Notes under the pieces: model-generated
The model's database searches: none
The model's input: only the letters and a program-made list of their open reading frames with translations
Told to the model about the DNA's origin: nothing
Shown: positions 1-12,399 of the stretch, piece after piece
How positions within the stretch are numbered: position 1 is the first letter of the stretch
Layout: the number at the start of each line of letters is the position of its first letter
NCBI RefSeq assembly: GCF_002953195.1
Contig: NZ_CP026377.1
Location: 496,001-560,000 of the forward strand
DNA length: 64,000 bases
Origin: Mixta gaviniae
Lineage (GTDB): Bacteria > Pseudomonadota > Gammaproteobacteria > Enterobacterales > Enterobacteriaceae
Direction: 5' to 3'
Position numbers and translations under genes: made by a program

Positions 1-152
1 ACGTCGTCGCTGAACGTGCCGGCCAACCTGTGCCAGCCATCATAGCTAAGCTGCTTGAGCTGGAGTTAGCAGGATGGATCGCAGCTGTACCCGGCGGCTA
101 TGTCCGATTGAGGAGGGCAGGCCATGTTCGACGTACTAATGTACTTGTTTGA
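1..152 (+). CDS. dprA: DprA/Smf DNA-processing protein, C-terminal fragment
   Basis: The window opens inside this gene. Frame 3 reads 49 codons from position 3 ([20 protein letters not shown]...) to a TGA at 150-152. The sequence resembles the C-terminal winged-helix region of DprA, the RecA-loading protein that protects incoming single-stranded DNA; its '[20 protein letters not shown]' stretch is typical of that tail. It overlaps the start of smg by 29 bases, the dprA-smg arrangement also found in E. coli, which supports the assignment. The catalytic Rossmann fold lies outside the window, so integrity of the whole gene cannot be judged. Confidence 0.85.
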   Translation, partial: VVAERAGQPVPAIIAKLLELELAGWIAAVPGGYVRLRRAGHVRRTNVLV

Positions 153-597
153 AACTTATATCCACAGCGAAGCAGAAATGCGCGTTGATCAGGATAAACT
201 GACTGATGACCTGGCTGATGCCGGATTCCATCGTGATGATATTTATAATGCGTTGAACTGGTTGGAAAAATTAGCAGATTATCAGGACGGTCTCGTCGCT
301 CCGATTCTGTTAACCACCGATCCGCTCTCAATGCGTATTTATACAGAGCAAGAATGTCAGCGTCTTGATGCCAGCTGCCGCGGATTCATTCTGTTCCTTG
401 AGCAAATCCAGGTTTTAAATCTGGAAACGCGTGAAATGGTTATTGAACGGGTTATGGCTCTGGATACGCTTGAATTCGATCTGGAAGATCTCAAATGGGT
501 CGTGCTGATGGTGTTGTTTAACATCCCGGGATGTGAAAACGCTTATCAGCAGATGGAAGAGCTACTTTTCGACGTCAATGAAGGAATATTGCACTGA
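124..597 (+). CDS. smg: Smg family protein (DUF494)
   Basis: A 157-residue acidic, mostly helical protein ([15 protein letters not shown]...), the same length as E. coli Smg. The family (DUF494) is widespread in proteobacteria and always sits near dprA, but its biochemical role is not established. No signal peptide, membrane segment or metal motif is visible, so it is probably cytoplasmic. The ATG at 124 lies inside the end of dprA, suggesting translational coupling, and yrdD follows after 24 bases, so dprA-smg-yrdD-tsaC-aroE-yrdB looks like one transcription unit. Confidence 0.93.
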   Translation: MFDVLMYLFETYIHSEAEMRVDQDKLTDDLADAGFHRDDIYNALNWLEKLADYQDGLVAPILLTTDPLSMRIYTEQECQRLDASCRGFILFLEQIQVLNLETREMVIERVMALDTLEFDLEDLKWVVLMVLFNIPGCENAYQQMEELLFDVNEGILH

Positions 598-621
598 GTT
601 ATTTAACAGTGACATATCGCA

Positions 622-1176
622 ATGAGTAAACCAGCACTTTTCACAGTGCGAAAACAGGAATCCTGCCCCACCTGTGGGGCAGATCTCGTTATTCGCTCCG
701 GAAAGCACGGTCCCTTTCTGGGGTGTTCGCATTATCCCGAATGCGATTATATCCGCCCGCTCAAGAATCAATCGGATGGACATATCGTTAAGGTTCTGGA
801 AGGGCAACACTGTCCGCACTGTCAGGCCGACCTGGTATTACGCCAGGGGCGGTACGGCATGTTTATCGGCTGTAGCCGATATCCCGAATGCGACCACACA
901 GAAATGATCGATCGTCCCGATGAAACCAGCATCGCCTGTCCGCAATGTCAGCAGGGGCATCTGGTTCAGCGCCGTTCACGTTTTGGTAAAACCTTTCACG
1001 CCTGCGATCGCTATCCAGATTGCCAGTTTGCCGTGAATTTTACACCGAAAGAGGGAACGTGTGATATTTGCCATTTCCCCCTATTAATAGAAAAGAAGAC
1101 CGCTCACGGTTTAAAACGCTTTTGCGCCAGTAAAGCCTGCGGCAAACCCGTTAGTGCAGGAAACAGCAGTGAATAA
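622..1176 (+). CDS. yrdD: Topoisomerase I-type zinc-finger protein YrdD
   Basis: A 184-residue protein made of four zinc-ribbon units related to the C-terminal zinc fingers of DNA topoisomerase I. The first unit has C15, C18, C35 and C41 (CPTC ... GCSHYPEC); the second and third repeat the pattern (CPHC ... [12 protein letters not shown] ... ACDRYPDC), and the fourth is more divergent (CDIC ... FCASKAC). There is no topoisomerase catalytic domain, so it is a stand-alone nucleic-acid-binding module whose role is unproven. Its last codons overlap the tsaC start, indicating translational coupling. Confidence 0.93.
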   Translation: MSKPALFTVRKQESCPTCGADLVIRSGKHGPFLGCSHYPECDYIRPLKNQSDGHIVKVLEGQHCPHCQADLVLRQGRYGMFIGCSRYPECDHTEMIDRPDETSIACPQCQQGHLVQRRSRFGKTFHACDRYPDCQFAVNFTPKEGTCDICHFPLLIEKKTAHGLKRFCASKACGKPVSAGNSSE

Positions 1177-1741
1177 AGAATCTATGCCCGGAAACCTGGA
1201 TTGGTGCGTTGCACAACTTCAGCAGCAGGCGGTCATCGCCTATCCAACAGAAGCAGTATTTGGCCTGGGTTGCGATCCGGACAGTGAACACGCGGTGATG
1301 CAGCTGCTGGCGTTTAAACAGCGGCCGGTTGAAAAGGGGCTGATTTTGATCGCGGCGAATTATCAGCAGCTGGAGCCTTATATCGCCGACCGCGAACTTT
1401 CGGTCGCGCAGCGTGAAAGAATGTTTGCGACCTGGCCGGGGCCGGTCACCTGGGTTTTGCCCGCGCCCTCTCAGACGCCGCGCTGGTTAACGGGGCGCTT
1501 CGATTCGCTGGCGGTACGCGTCAGCGATCACCCGCTGGTGCAGGCACTCTGCCTGGCATTCGGCAAACCGCTGGTCTCTACCAGTGCGAACCTGAGCGGT
1601 CAGCCGCCTTGCCGTAACGTTGAAGAAGTGCTGCAGCAGTTTGGCGAAGCGTTTCCGGTTCTGCAGGGTGAAACCGGCGGCCGCACTAATCCTTCTGAAA
1701 TTCGCGACATTATCAGCGGCGACATTATTCGCCAGGGATAA
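1169..1741 (+). CDS. tsaC: Threonylcarbamoyl-AMP synthase TsaC
   Basis: YrdC/Sua5-family enzyme that makes threonylcarbamoyl-AMP from threonine, bicarbonate and ATP, the first step of the t6A37 modification of ANN-decoding tRNAs. I choose the GTG at 1169, inside the end of yrdD, because it gives 190 residues, the E. coli length; an ATG at 1154 would add five residues. Family landmarks are visible: the N-terminal '[14 protein letters not shown]', '[16 protein letters not shown]', and '[14 protein letters not shown]' near the C-terminus. The partner proteins TsaB, TsaD and TsaE are not in this window. Confidence 0.95.
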   Translation: MNKESMPGNLDWCVAQLQQQAVIAYPTEAVFGLGCDPDSEHAVMQLLAFKQRPVEKGLILIAANYQQLEPYIADRELSVAQRERMFATWPGPVTWVLPAPSQTPRWLTGRFDSLAVRVSDHPLVQALCLAFGKPLVSTSANLSGQPPCRNVEEVLQQFGEAFPVLQGETGGRTNPSEIRDIISGDIIRQG

Positions 1742-1744
1742 GCT

Positions 1745-2562
1745 ATGGATAATTTCGTTGTCATCGGTAACCCGATTGCGCACAGTAAATCACCCTTGAT
1801 TCATCGCTGCTTTGCCGAGCAGACTGGCGTCGAACATCGTTATGGCACGCTATTATCGCCCCTTGATAACTTTGCTCAAAGCGTCCGCCGTTTTCTGGAG
1901 CAGGGGGAAGGGGCGCCAATGTCACGTTGCCTTTTAAACAGCAAGCGTATGAACTGGCGGATGAGTTAACGGAACGGGCTGCATTGGCCGGCGCCGTCAA
2001 TACGCTGCACAGGCGTCAGGACGGCAGCCTGCTGGGCGATAATACCGATGGCATCGGCTTACTCAGCGATCTGCAGCGGCGGGCGCTGATCCGGCCGAAC
2101 GACAAGGTGCTGCTGATCGGCGCTGGCGGTGCGGCGCGTGGCGCGATCCTGCCTTTGCTTTCTTATGGCTGCGCGCTAACGGTAACTAACCGTACGCCAG
2201 CGCGGGCGAATGAACTCGCCGATGCTTTTGCCCATACCGGCGCGATAACGGCTTTGTCGCTGTCGGAACTGGCGGGTAAGCGTTTTGACCTGGTGATTAA
2301 CGCCACTTCAAGCGGCGTCAGCGGAGAGATCCCCGTTGTTCCCTCTTCCTTAATCAGTGGTGAGACTCGCTGTTACGATATGTTCTATCAGCAAGGGCCT
2401 ACGCCCTTTTTACGCTGGAGCCAGCAGGCCGGCGCGATGGCGACGGCGGATGGTCTTGGCATGCTGGTGGGGCAGGCGGCGCACGCTTTCCTGCTTTGGC
2501 ACGGTGTATTGCCAGACGTGACGCCGGTCATCAGCCGGCTGCAGCAGGAACTGGCGACATGA
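1745..2562 (+). pseudogene. aroE: Shikimate dehydrogenase AroE with an apparent frameshift
   Basis: NADP-dependent shikimate dehydrogenase reduces 3-dehydroshikimate to shikimate. Here the reading frame is broken. The ATG at 1745 reads MDNFVVIGNPIAHSKSP... up to about 1909; the rest of the protein ([21 protein letters not shown]..., NADP motif '[12 protein letters not shown]', C-terminal '[11 protein letters not shown]'-like region) continues in another frame to 2562. Adding one G to the G run at 1910-1913 restores a continuous protein of about 272 residues in which 'GGANVT' joins the halves. The substrate-binding SKS motif and the NADP site both look intact, so the break is recent or is a homopolymer sequencing error. 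Neighbours tsaC and yrdB are tightly packed. Confidence 0.85.
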
Positions 2563-2810
2563 ATCAGGCGATACAGTTTCCCGACAGAGAGAGCCGGGAT
2601 GAGGCGCGTCAGGCGATCTGTTTTCCGGCGATGGTTAACGGCTTCCAGCTCACCTGCGCGATTTCAGAAGCTGAGCTACGTCAGCGGTTCGGAGATAAAG
2701 AAGAACCACTGACGCTGTTTCGTCGTCACCGCTGGGATCTGGAAGATGAGGCACAAAGCCTGATTGAAGACCAGCAGGAAGACAGTCAGGGCTGGGTTTG
2801 GCTCTCCTGA
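2559..2810 (+). CDS. yrdB: DUF1488 family protein YrdB
   Basis: A small 83-residue acidic protein ([20 protein letters not shown]...) of the DUF1488 family; E. coli YrdB is 85 residues. Its function is unknown. The ATG at 2559 overlaps the aroE stop in an ATGA arrangement, so it is translationally coupled to aroE; an upstream in-frame start at 2496 would lie within aroE and is less likely. The 3' end overlaps the convergent yrdA by 25 bases. Confidence 0.88.
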   Translation: MNQAIQFPDRESRDEARQAICFPAMVNGFQLTCAISEAELRQRFGDKEEPLTLFRRHRWDLEDEAQSLIEDQQEDSQGWVWLS

Positions 2811-3340
2811 GCCAGATAATCATCTTTCCAGCGAACATAGTTGTTGGCGGAGTAACGCAGCCCCTCAAGCTCTTTCTCATTCAGGGGGCGTATCTGCTTC
2901 ACCGGGCTGCCAAGATAGAGGTAGCCTTTTTCCAGACGCTTGCCTGGCGGAACCAGACTGCCAGCGCCAATCATCACATCATCTTCAACTATAACGCCAT
3001 CCAGTAAAATTGAACCCATACCCACCAGGACACGGTTGCCTATCGTACAGCCATGCAGCATGGCCTTGTGCCCGACCGTGACCTCTTCGCCAATAATCAA
3101 CGGAAAGCCGTCTGGCTGACTGGCGGATTTATGAGTGACATGCAGAACGCTGCCATCCTGAATGTTGCTGCGTTTGCCAATCACCACGCTATTCACGTCG
3201 CCGCGTATTGCGACCAGCGGCCAGACGCTAACATCATCTTCCAGCGTTACCTCGCCAATCACCACGCTGGTGGCATCGACCATGACGCGCTCACCCAGGT
3301 GCGGAAAAGTTTGTTTAAAGGGGCGTAAAACGGCAGACAT
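2786..3340 (-). CDS. yrdA: Gamma-carbonic anhydrase family protein YrdA
   Basis: A 184-residue left-handed parallel beta-helix protein built of imperfect hexapeptide repeats (for example 'IGEVTLEDDVSVWPLVAIRG', 'IGNRVLVGMGSILLDGV'). It belongs to the gamma-carbonic anhydrase/CaiE/PaaY group, which binds metal through histidines at trimer interfaces; 'HVTHKS' and 'VGHKAMLHGC' hold the expected histidines. Activity of the E. coli homologue is not well established. The start is supported by an AAGGAG-type ribosome site just upstream. It is convergent with yrdB and transcribed away from the rRNA promoter region. Confidence 0.92.
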   Translation of the reverse strand: MSAVLRPFKQTFPHLGERVMVDATSVVIGEVTLEDDVSVWPLVAIRGDVNSVVIGKRSNIQDGSVLHVTHKSASQPDGFPLIIGEEVTVGHKAMLHGCTIGNRVLVGMGSILLDGVIVEDDVMIGAGSLVPPGKRLEKGYLYLGSPVKQIRPLNEKELEGLRYSANNYVRWKDDYLAQESQTQP

Positions 3341-3464
3341 ACTCTTTCTCCTTAAAAGGTTTAGGGCAGCGTAGCGGATTTTTCCTCAGGCTATCTTTGA
3401 TATTGTGCGGCAATTTTCATCGGATCGCATAAGATCGCAGCGAAAAGAACGAAAAGAGAGCAAC

Positions 3465-3516
3465 CGGAAAAAAAGATCCAAAAAAGGCTTGTGCATCCGG
3501 CTTGGATCCCTATAAT
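3465..3516 (+). promoter_or_regulatory. rRNA operon promoter P1 with A-rich UP element
   Basis: The -35 hexamer TTGTGC (3489-3494) and -10 hexamer TATAAT (3511-3516) are separated by 16 bp and followed by a GC-rich discriminator (GCGCCTCC). A 16-bp spacer and GC-rich discriminator are the marks of enterobacterial rrn P1 promoters controlled by ppGpp/DksA. The A-rich stretch at about 3465-3487 sits where the UP element binds the alpha subunit. The -10 region and the sequence after it match E. coli rrn P1 closely. Fis sites are expected further upstream in 3341-3460 but I cannot place them by eye. Confidence 0.88.
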
Positions 3517-3610
3517 GCGCCTCCATCGACACGGCACAACGGCTTACGCCACGCGGTGTTGAGCGGTTCAGCAGTTCTGAATCGCCGGAGAAAAACTTCT
3601 GAAAAAGGGG

Positions 3611-3638
3611 TTGACTCTGAAAGAGGAAAGCGTAATAT
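3611..3638 (+). promoter_or_regulatory. rRNA operon promoter P2
   Basis: TTGACT (3611-3616) and TAATAT (3633-3638) with a 16-bp spacer lie about 120 bp downstream of P1, the usual tandem arrangement of rrn P1 and P2. The surrounding sequence resembles E. coli rrn P2. Confidence 0.85.
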
Positions 3639-3678
3639 ACGCCACCTCGCGACAACGGCACGAAGCGCCGGTCGCACC

Positions 3679-3689
3679 GCTCTTTAACA
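3679..3689 (+). promoter_or_regulatory. boxA antitermination element of the rRNA leader
   Basis: GCTCTTTAACA matches the rrn boxA consensus recognised by NusB/NusE (S10). A second copy lies in the 16S-23S spacer at 5587-5598, as in E. coli rrn operons. Confidence 0.88.
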
Positions 3690-3693
3690 ATTT

Positions 3694-3715
3694 ATCAGAC
3701 AATCTGTGTGGGCAC
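3694..3715 (+). other. 5' arm of the 16S pre-rRNA processing stem
   Basis: These 22 bases can pair with 5375-5396 in the spacer, all Watson-Crick except one G-U pair, enclosing the whole 16S gene. This is the RNase III processing stem typical of enterobacterial rrn operons. Confidence 0.85.
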
Positions 3716-3810
3716 TCACAGGACGGATATCGCAAAAATAATTGCAGTATCAAGTCTCAAGAGTGAACACGTAATTCATTACGACGTTTTTCTTTGAGCA
3801 TCAGACTTTT

Positions 3811-5351
<1,541 letters not shown>

Positions 5352-5374
5352 CCATGCTGATACCTTCCCGTGTA

Positions 5375-5396
5375 GTGTCCACACAGATTGTCTGAT
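5375..5396 (+). other. 3' arm of the 16S pre-rRNA processing stem
   Basis: Complementary to 3694-3715 over 22 bases with one G-U pair; together they form the RNase III stem bracketing 16S rRNA. Confidence 0.85.
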
Positions 5397-5436
5397 AGAA
5401 AGTATGAGCAAGGCGTCTTGCGAAGCAGACTTCAGT

Positions 5437-5512
5437 GTCCCCTTCGTCTAGAGGCCCAGGACACCGCCCTTTCACGGCGGTAACAGGGGTTCGAATCCCC
5501 TAGGGGACGCCA
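5437..5512 (+). tRNA. gltT-like: tRNA-Glu (anticodon TTC)
   Basis: A 76-base tRNA with encoded CCA in the 16S-23S spacer. The anticodon stem CCGCC/GGCGG closes the loop CTTTCAC with TTC at 5471-5473, and the T arm holds GGTTCGAATCC. E. coli rrnB, C, E and G carry Glu in this spacer, whereas E. coli rrnD, which occupies this chromosomal locus, carries Ile and Ala, so the spacer type here differs. Confidence 0.98.
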
Positions 5513-5586
5513 CTTGCTGGTAGTGTGAGTGAAAGTCGCGTACCCAACATATCCTAAAACTGACTCACGAGTCAGCTTTACGATAT

Positions 5587-5598
5587 TGCTCTTTAACA
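5587..5598 (+). promoter_or_regulatory. boxA antitermination element in the 16S-23S spacer
   Basis: TGCTCTTTAACA repeats the leader boxA; it renews the antitermination complex before 23S transcription. Confidence 0.85.
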
Positions 5599-5691
5599 AT
5601 CCGGAACAAGCTGAAAATTTGAAAGAACAGCTTCTTGCATAAAGAACTGTTCAGAGTCTCTCAATTTTTCACACCGACACGGTGTCGCAAG

Positions 5692-5706
5692 ACGCCTGTG
5701 GGTTGT
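5692..5706 (+). other. 5' arm of the 23S pre-rRNA processing stem
   Basis: ACGCCTGTGGGTTGT pairs almost fully with 8616-8631 (ACAACGCCACAGGCGT), bracketing the 23S gene as an RNase III stem. Confidence 0.8.
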
Positions 5707-5708
5707 GA

Positions 5709-8615
<2,907 letters not shown>

Positions 8616-8631
8616 ACAACGCCACAGGCGT
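8616..8631 (+). other. 3' arm of the 23S pre-rRNA processing stem
   Basis: Complementary to 5692-5706; completes the RNase III stem around 23S rRNA. Confidence 0.8.
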
Positions 8632-8717
8632 TTTAGGAAAAAGAGAGACGCGATTTTCAGCCTTGTTCACCGGATTAGCGCGTGTGGCCCCCTGCGGGCG
8701 GCATGCGAAACAGAATT

Positions 8718-8837
8718 TGCCTGGCGGCGAGAGCGCGGTGGTCCCACCTGACCCCATGCCGAACTCAGAAGTGAAACGCCGCAGCGCCGATGGTAGTGTG
8801 GGGCCTCCCCATGCGAGAGTAGGGAACTGCCAGGCAT
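8718..8837 (+). rRNA. rrfD-like: 5S ribosomal RNA, first copy
   Basis: A 120-base 5S gene (TGCCTGGCGGC... to ...CTGCCAGGCAT). It differs from the second copy at 9013-9132 by only three transitions. The 5S / tRNA-Thr / 5S order is that of the distal end of E. coli rrnD (rrfD-thrV-rrfF). Confidence 0.97.
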
Positions 8838-8849
8838 CAAATTTAGTGT

Positions 8850-8925
8850 GCTGATATGGCTCAGTTGGTAGAGCGCACCCTTGGTAAGGGTGAGGTCCCC
8901 AGTTCGACTCTGGGTATCAGCACCA
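8850..8925 (+). tRNA. thrV: tRNA-Thr (anticodon GGT)
   Basis: A 76-base tRNA with encoded CCA. The anticodon stem CACCC/GGGTG closes the loop TTGGTAA, with GGT at 8883-8885. It lies between two 5S genes exactly as thrV does in E. coli rrnD, which identifies this locus. Confidence 0.98.
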
Positions 8926-9012
8926 GTTTTAAAACAGGCGAGCAGCATTGCGGCCTGAGCTTAATAAAGCAAACAGATTAAATAAGTCGTCACTGACAGC
9001 TTATAAAGAATT

Positions 9013-9132
9013 TGCCTGGCGGCAAGAGCGCGGTGGTCCCACCTGACCCCATGCCGAACTCAGAAGTGAAACGCCGTAGCGCCGATGGTAGTGTGGGGTC
9101 TCCCCATGCGAGAGTAGGGAACTGCCAGGCAT
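9013..9132 (+). rRNA. rrfF-like: 5S ribosomal RNA, second copy
   Basis: A 120-base 5S gene, last in the operon. Compared with the first copy it carries A instead of G in 'GGCAAGAG', T instead of C in 'GCCGTAGC', and T instead of C in 'GGGTCTCC'. The operon terminator follows after 13 bases. Confidence 0.97.
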
Positions 9133-9145
9133 CAAATAAACGACG

Positions 9146-9172
9146 AAGCCTCAGCGAAAGCTGGGGCTTTTT
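9146..9172 (+). terminator. Rho-independent terminator of the rRNA operon
   Basis: AAGCCTCAGC-GAAA-GCTGGGGCTT forms a 10-bp stem (one G-T pair) with a GNRA tetraloop, followed by a T run. It sits 13 bases after the second 5S gene. Confidence 0.93.
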
Positions 9173-9266
9173 CGTATCCGTTCTCCCAAACATCCGCCTA
9201 CACGCCGCCTTTAAAAATCGCCACAACGGTTAACGTTGCCCCGGCATCCTGCCAGGGCTGATGCAT

Positions 9267-10022
9267 TTAATGGATAACCTGTGATAAAAACATCCGCGTA
9301 CGTTCCGATTTCGGATGAGCGAAGAATGTTTCCGGCGGCGCCTCTTCCACAATCTCCCCACGATCCATAAATATCACCCGATCGGCAACAGTACGCGCGA
9401 ACCCCATTTCATGGGTGACACACAGCATCGTCATGCCATCTTCCGCCAGACCAATCATGGTATCCAGTACCTCTTTCACCATCTCCGGATCAAGCGCGGA
9501 GGTCGGCTCGTCGAACAGCATGATCTTTGGCTTCATACAGAGCGAGCGGGCGATCGCCACGCGCTGCTGCTGGCCGCCGGATAGCTGCCCGGGAAACTTA
9601 TGAGCATGTTCGGCGATGCGTACGCGATCCAGATAATGCATCGCCAGCTCCTCCGCCTGTTTCCTGGCGGTTTTCCGCACCCAAATCGGCGCCAGCGTAC
9701 AGTTCTGCAGAACGGTCAAATGCGGGAACAGGTTGAAGTGCTGAAAAACCATTCCCACTTCAGTACGCACTTTTTCAATATTGCGTAAGTCATCATTCAG
9801 ATGAATACCGTCCACAACGATACGGCCCTGCTGATGCTCTTCCAGATGATTAATACAGCGTATGGTGGTTGATTTGCCGGAGCCGGACGGGCCGCACAAT
9901 ACGATGCGTTCGCGCGGCTTTACCGTCAGGTTAATATTCTTCAGCACATGAAACTGTCCATACCACTTATTGACATTTTCCAGCGTAATCATGGCGTTGG
10001 GAGGATTAATTATCGAAGTCAT
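9267..10022 (-). CDS. yhdZ: Polar amino acid ABC transporter ATP-binding protein
   Basis: A 251-residue ABC ATPase of the GlnQ/AapP type, close in sequence and length to E. coli YhdZ. Visible motifs are Walker A 'GPSGSGKST', the Q-loop '[10 protein letters not shown]', the signature '[15 protein letters not shown]', Walker B '[14 protein letters not shown]' and the H-loop 'VTHEMGFA'. It would power uptake of a polar amino acid together with the membrane proteins YhdX and YhdY and the periplasmic binder YhdW, encoded upstream in the same operon. It is the last gene, 11 bases after yhdY, and converges on the rRNA terminator, the same neighbourhood as in E. coli. Confidence 0.95.
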   Translation of the reverse strand: MTSIINPPNAMITLENVNKWYGQFHVLKNINLTVKPRERIVLCGPSGSGKSTTIRCINHLEEHQQGRIVVDGIHLNDDLRNIEKVRTEVGMVFQHFNLFPHLTVLQNCTLAPIWVRKTARKQAEELAMHYLDRVRIAEHAHKFPGQLSGGQQQRVAIARSLCMKPKIMLFDEPTSALDPEMVKEVLDTMIGLAEDGMTMLCVTHEMGFARTVADRVIFMDRGEIVEEAPPETFFAHPKSERTRMFLSQVIH

Positions 10023-10033
10023 CAGTATGATCC

Positions 10034-11134
10034 TTAATGCGGCTTACGCCCGGTATGAAAACGCTTCTCCAGATACTGGCTGTAGCGCGACATGCTGAAA
10101 CAGAAGATCCAGTAGATCATGGCGGCAAAAACATAGCCTTCGGTCGACATGCCCAGCCAGGCGGGATCGACCGTCGCCTGTTGTACGCTGCTAAACAGAT
10201 CGAACAGACCGATAATGATCACCAGGCTGGTATCCTTAAACAACGCGATAATGGTGTTAACCAGCCCGGGGATAGTCAGCTTCAGCGCCTGCGGCAGGAT
10301 CACCAACAGCTGCGTTTTCCAGTAACCCAGCGCCAGCGATTCGGCTGCCTCCGTCTGTCCTTTCGGCAGCGCCTGCAGCCCACCTCGTACCACTTCCGCC
10401 ACATAGGCCGATTGAAACAGAATGACGCCGACCAGCGCCCGCACCAGCTTATCGATGCTGGTGCCTTCGGCCATAAACAGCGGCAACATCACCGAAGACA
10501 TAAACAGCACGGTAATCAGCGGCACGCCGCGCCAGAATTCAATAAAGATCACCGACAGCGCCCGCACGACTGGCATCTCAGAGCGCCGCCCCAGCGCCAG
10601 CAGGATGCCCAACGGCAGTGCGCCGGCGATGCCCACCGCGGCGATAATCAGCGTCAGGGTCAGGCCGCCCCACTGGCGCGTCTCTACCCGTTCAAGCCCG
10701 AACAGGCCGCCATACAGCATCAGCCAGACAAACAGCGGAAATGCCACGGCCCAGCTAACGATATAAAGGCCGCGCCGGGGCAGGCGGCTGATAAACATTG
10801 GCGCCAGAGAAAGCAGGCCGACCAGCAGGGTGAGATTAATGCGCCAACGCAGCTCGTGCGGATAGAGGCCATACATAAACTGGCCAAAGCGCGCATGCAC
10901 GAATACCCAGCAGGCGCCTTCTTTGGTGCAATCGGCGCGGCTTTCACCGAACCAGTTTGCCTGGAAGACAAGCCAATTGAGCGCTGGCGGGATAACCTGC
11001 CAGGCAAGCCACAGGCAGAGCAGAGTCAGCAGTGAATTAAACCAGCTGGAAAAGAGATTCTTACGCGCCCAGGCAGATGCGCGCATCGCCGCATTCGTCG
11101 GCACGGGGGGCGTTTCGTGTGTGGTTACTGTCAT
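10034..11134 (-). CDS. yhdY: Amino acid ABC transporter permease YhdY
   Basis: A 366-residue inner-membrane permease of the HisM/AapM type. A long N-terminal section with hydrophobic segments is followed by a permease core with the EAA loop '[23 protein letters not shown]', which contacts the ATPase. It is the M-type partner of YhdX. Spacing is 11 bases to yhdZ and 15 bases from yhdX, so all are co-transcribed. Substrate is unproven; AapJQMP homologues are broad L-amino-acid transporters. Confidence 0.94.
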   Translation of the reverse strand: MTVTTHETPPVPTNAAMRASAWARKNLFSSWFNSLLTLLCLWLAWQVIPPALNWLVFQANWFGESRADCTKEGACWVFVHARFGQFMYGLYPHELRWRINLTLLVGLLSLAPMFISRLPRRGLYIVSWAVAFPLFVWLMLYGGLFGLERVETRQWGGLTLTLIIAAVGIAGALPLGILLALGRRSEMPVVRALSVIFIEFWRGVPLITVLFMSSVMLPLFMAEGTSIDKLVRALVGVILFQSAYVAEVVRGGLQALPKGQTEAAESLALGYWKTQLLVILPQALKLTIPGLVNTIIALFKDTSLVIIIGLFDLFSSVQQATVDPAWLGMSTEGYVFAAMIYWIFCFSMSRYSQYLEKRFHTGRKPH

Positions 11135-11149
11135 AATATTCCGTACCTT

Positions 11150-12328
11150 TTAACGCTCGACCAGCGCAATTTTGCGGTTATAGATGTTCATCAGCAGAGA
11201 AATCAGCAGGGAAATCGTCAGGTACACCGCCATGGTCATGGCAATGGTTTCGATCGCCTGGCCGGTCTGGTTGAGTACCGTGCCGGCGAAGAGCGAAACC
11301 ATGTCGGGATAGCCGATAGCGGCCGCCAGCGAGGAGTTTTTAACGATATTCAGATACTGGCTGGTCAGCGGCGGAATAATGACCCGCATCGCCTGTGGAA
11401 TGATCACCTGCCGCAGCGTCACTGGATTCGGCAGGCCCAGCGACATCGCCGCCTCATGCTGGCCATAAGGCACAGACTGAATACCGGAGCGGATCACCTC
11501 GGCGATAAACGAAGAGGTATAGATCGAGAGCGCCAGCGTGAGCGCCGCCAGCTCAGGGATCAGGGCGAAGCCGCCGCGGAAGTTGAAGCCGCGCAGCGCG
11601 GGGACATCCCAGTGCATCGCCGCGCCGAACAGCAGGTGCGCGATAGCGGGAAAGCCAATCAGCATCGCCAGCGCAACGGGCCAGGTGCGCCGCAGGCGGC
11701 CCGTTTTCAGCTGATAGTTGCGGTTGTAACGGAATAGCGCCACGGTTACGCCGATGGCCAGCAGCAGGGCGATAATGAATGGCCAGGTGCCGGCGGTATA
11801 TTCAGGCCAGGGAATATAGAGGCCGCGGTTGCTAACAAATGCCAGATCGAACGCGCTTAGCGCCTGCCGTGGCCCGGGCAGATTGCGCAACACAGCGAAA
11901 TACCAGAAGAAGATCTGCAGCAGCGGCGGGATATTACGGAAGATCTCGATATAGACTGCAGAGATCTTACGCAGCAGCCAGTTATCTGACAGGCGCGCCA
12001 GACCAATAAAAAAGCCCAGCACCGAGGCAAACAGAATACAGAGGGCGGAAACCAGCAGGGTATTGGTCAGGCCTACGAGGAAAACGCGCGCGTAGGTATC
12101 GCCATCGGTGTAGTCGATCAGGTGCTGCACGATACCGAAGCCGGCACCGCGTTCTAAAAAGCCGAAGCCGGAAGTAATGCCCCGGTTCGCCAGGTTGATA
12201 ACCGTATTGTGGATGAGATAACCCACCACGGCGAAGACCGCAAGAATCGCGAGGAGCTGGTAAAGCCAGGCGCGAACCGCAGGATTAGAGAATGAAAAAT
12301 CCCTTTTCACGGTTGGGCGTTGGGACAT
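11150..12328 (-). CDS. yhdX: Amino acid ABC transporter permease YhdX
   Basis: A 392-residue inner-membrane permease of the HisM/AapQ type. The EAA loop reads 'HEAAMSLGLPNPVTLRQVIIPQA', and 'NIPPLLQIFFWYFAVLRNLPGPRQA' is a family landmark. I start it at the ATG at 12328 (MSQRPTVKRDFSF...), matching the E. coli protein; an in-frame start at 12364 would add twelve residues without support. Second gene of the yhdWXYZ operon. Confidence 0.94.
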   Translation of the reverse strand: MSQRPTVKRDFSFSNPAVRAWLYQLLAILAVFAVVGYLIHNTVINLANRGITSGFGFLERGAGFGIVQHLIDYTDGDTYARVFLVGLTNTLLVSALCILFASVLGFFIGLARLSDNWLLRKISAVYIEIFRNIPPLLQIFFWYFAVLRNLPGPRQALSAFDLAFVSNRGLYIPWPEYTAGTWPFIIALLLAIGVTVALFRYNRNYQLKTGRLRRTWPVALAMLIGFPAIAHLLFGAAMHWDVPALRGFNFRGGFALIPELAALTLALSIYTSSFIAEVIRSGIQSVPYGQHEAAMSLGLPNPVTLRQVIIPQAMRVIIPPLTSQYLNIVKNSSLAAAIGYPDMVSLFAGTVLNQTGQAIETIAMTMAVYLTISLLISLLMNIYNRKIALVER

Positions 12329-12399
12329 GATGGACCTCAATAACGAAAATGCCGGCATGGGCACCGCAGCAGGCGGTGCCCTGTACAGGAGCAGACGAA

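Noticed and set aside
8718..9132. Assembly duplication of the 5S gene
   Set aside because: The copies differ at three sites, have different flanks and enclose a tRNA gene, matching the natural rrnD layout.
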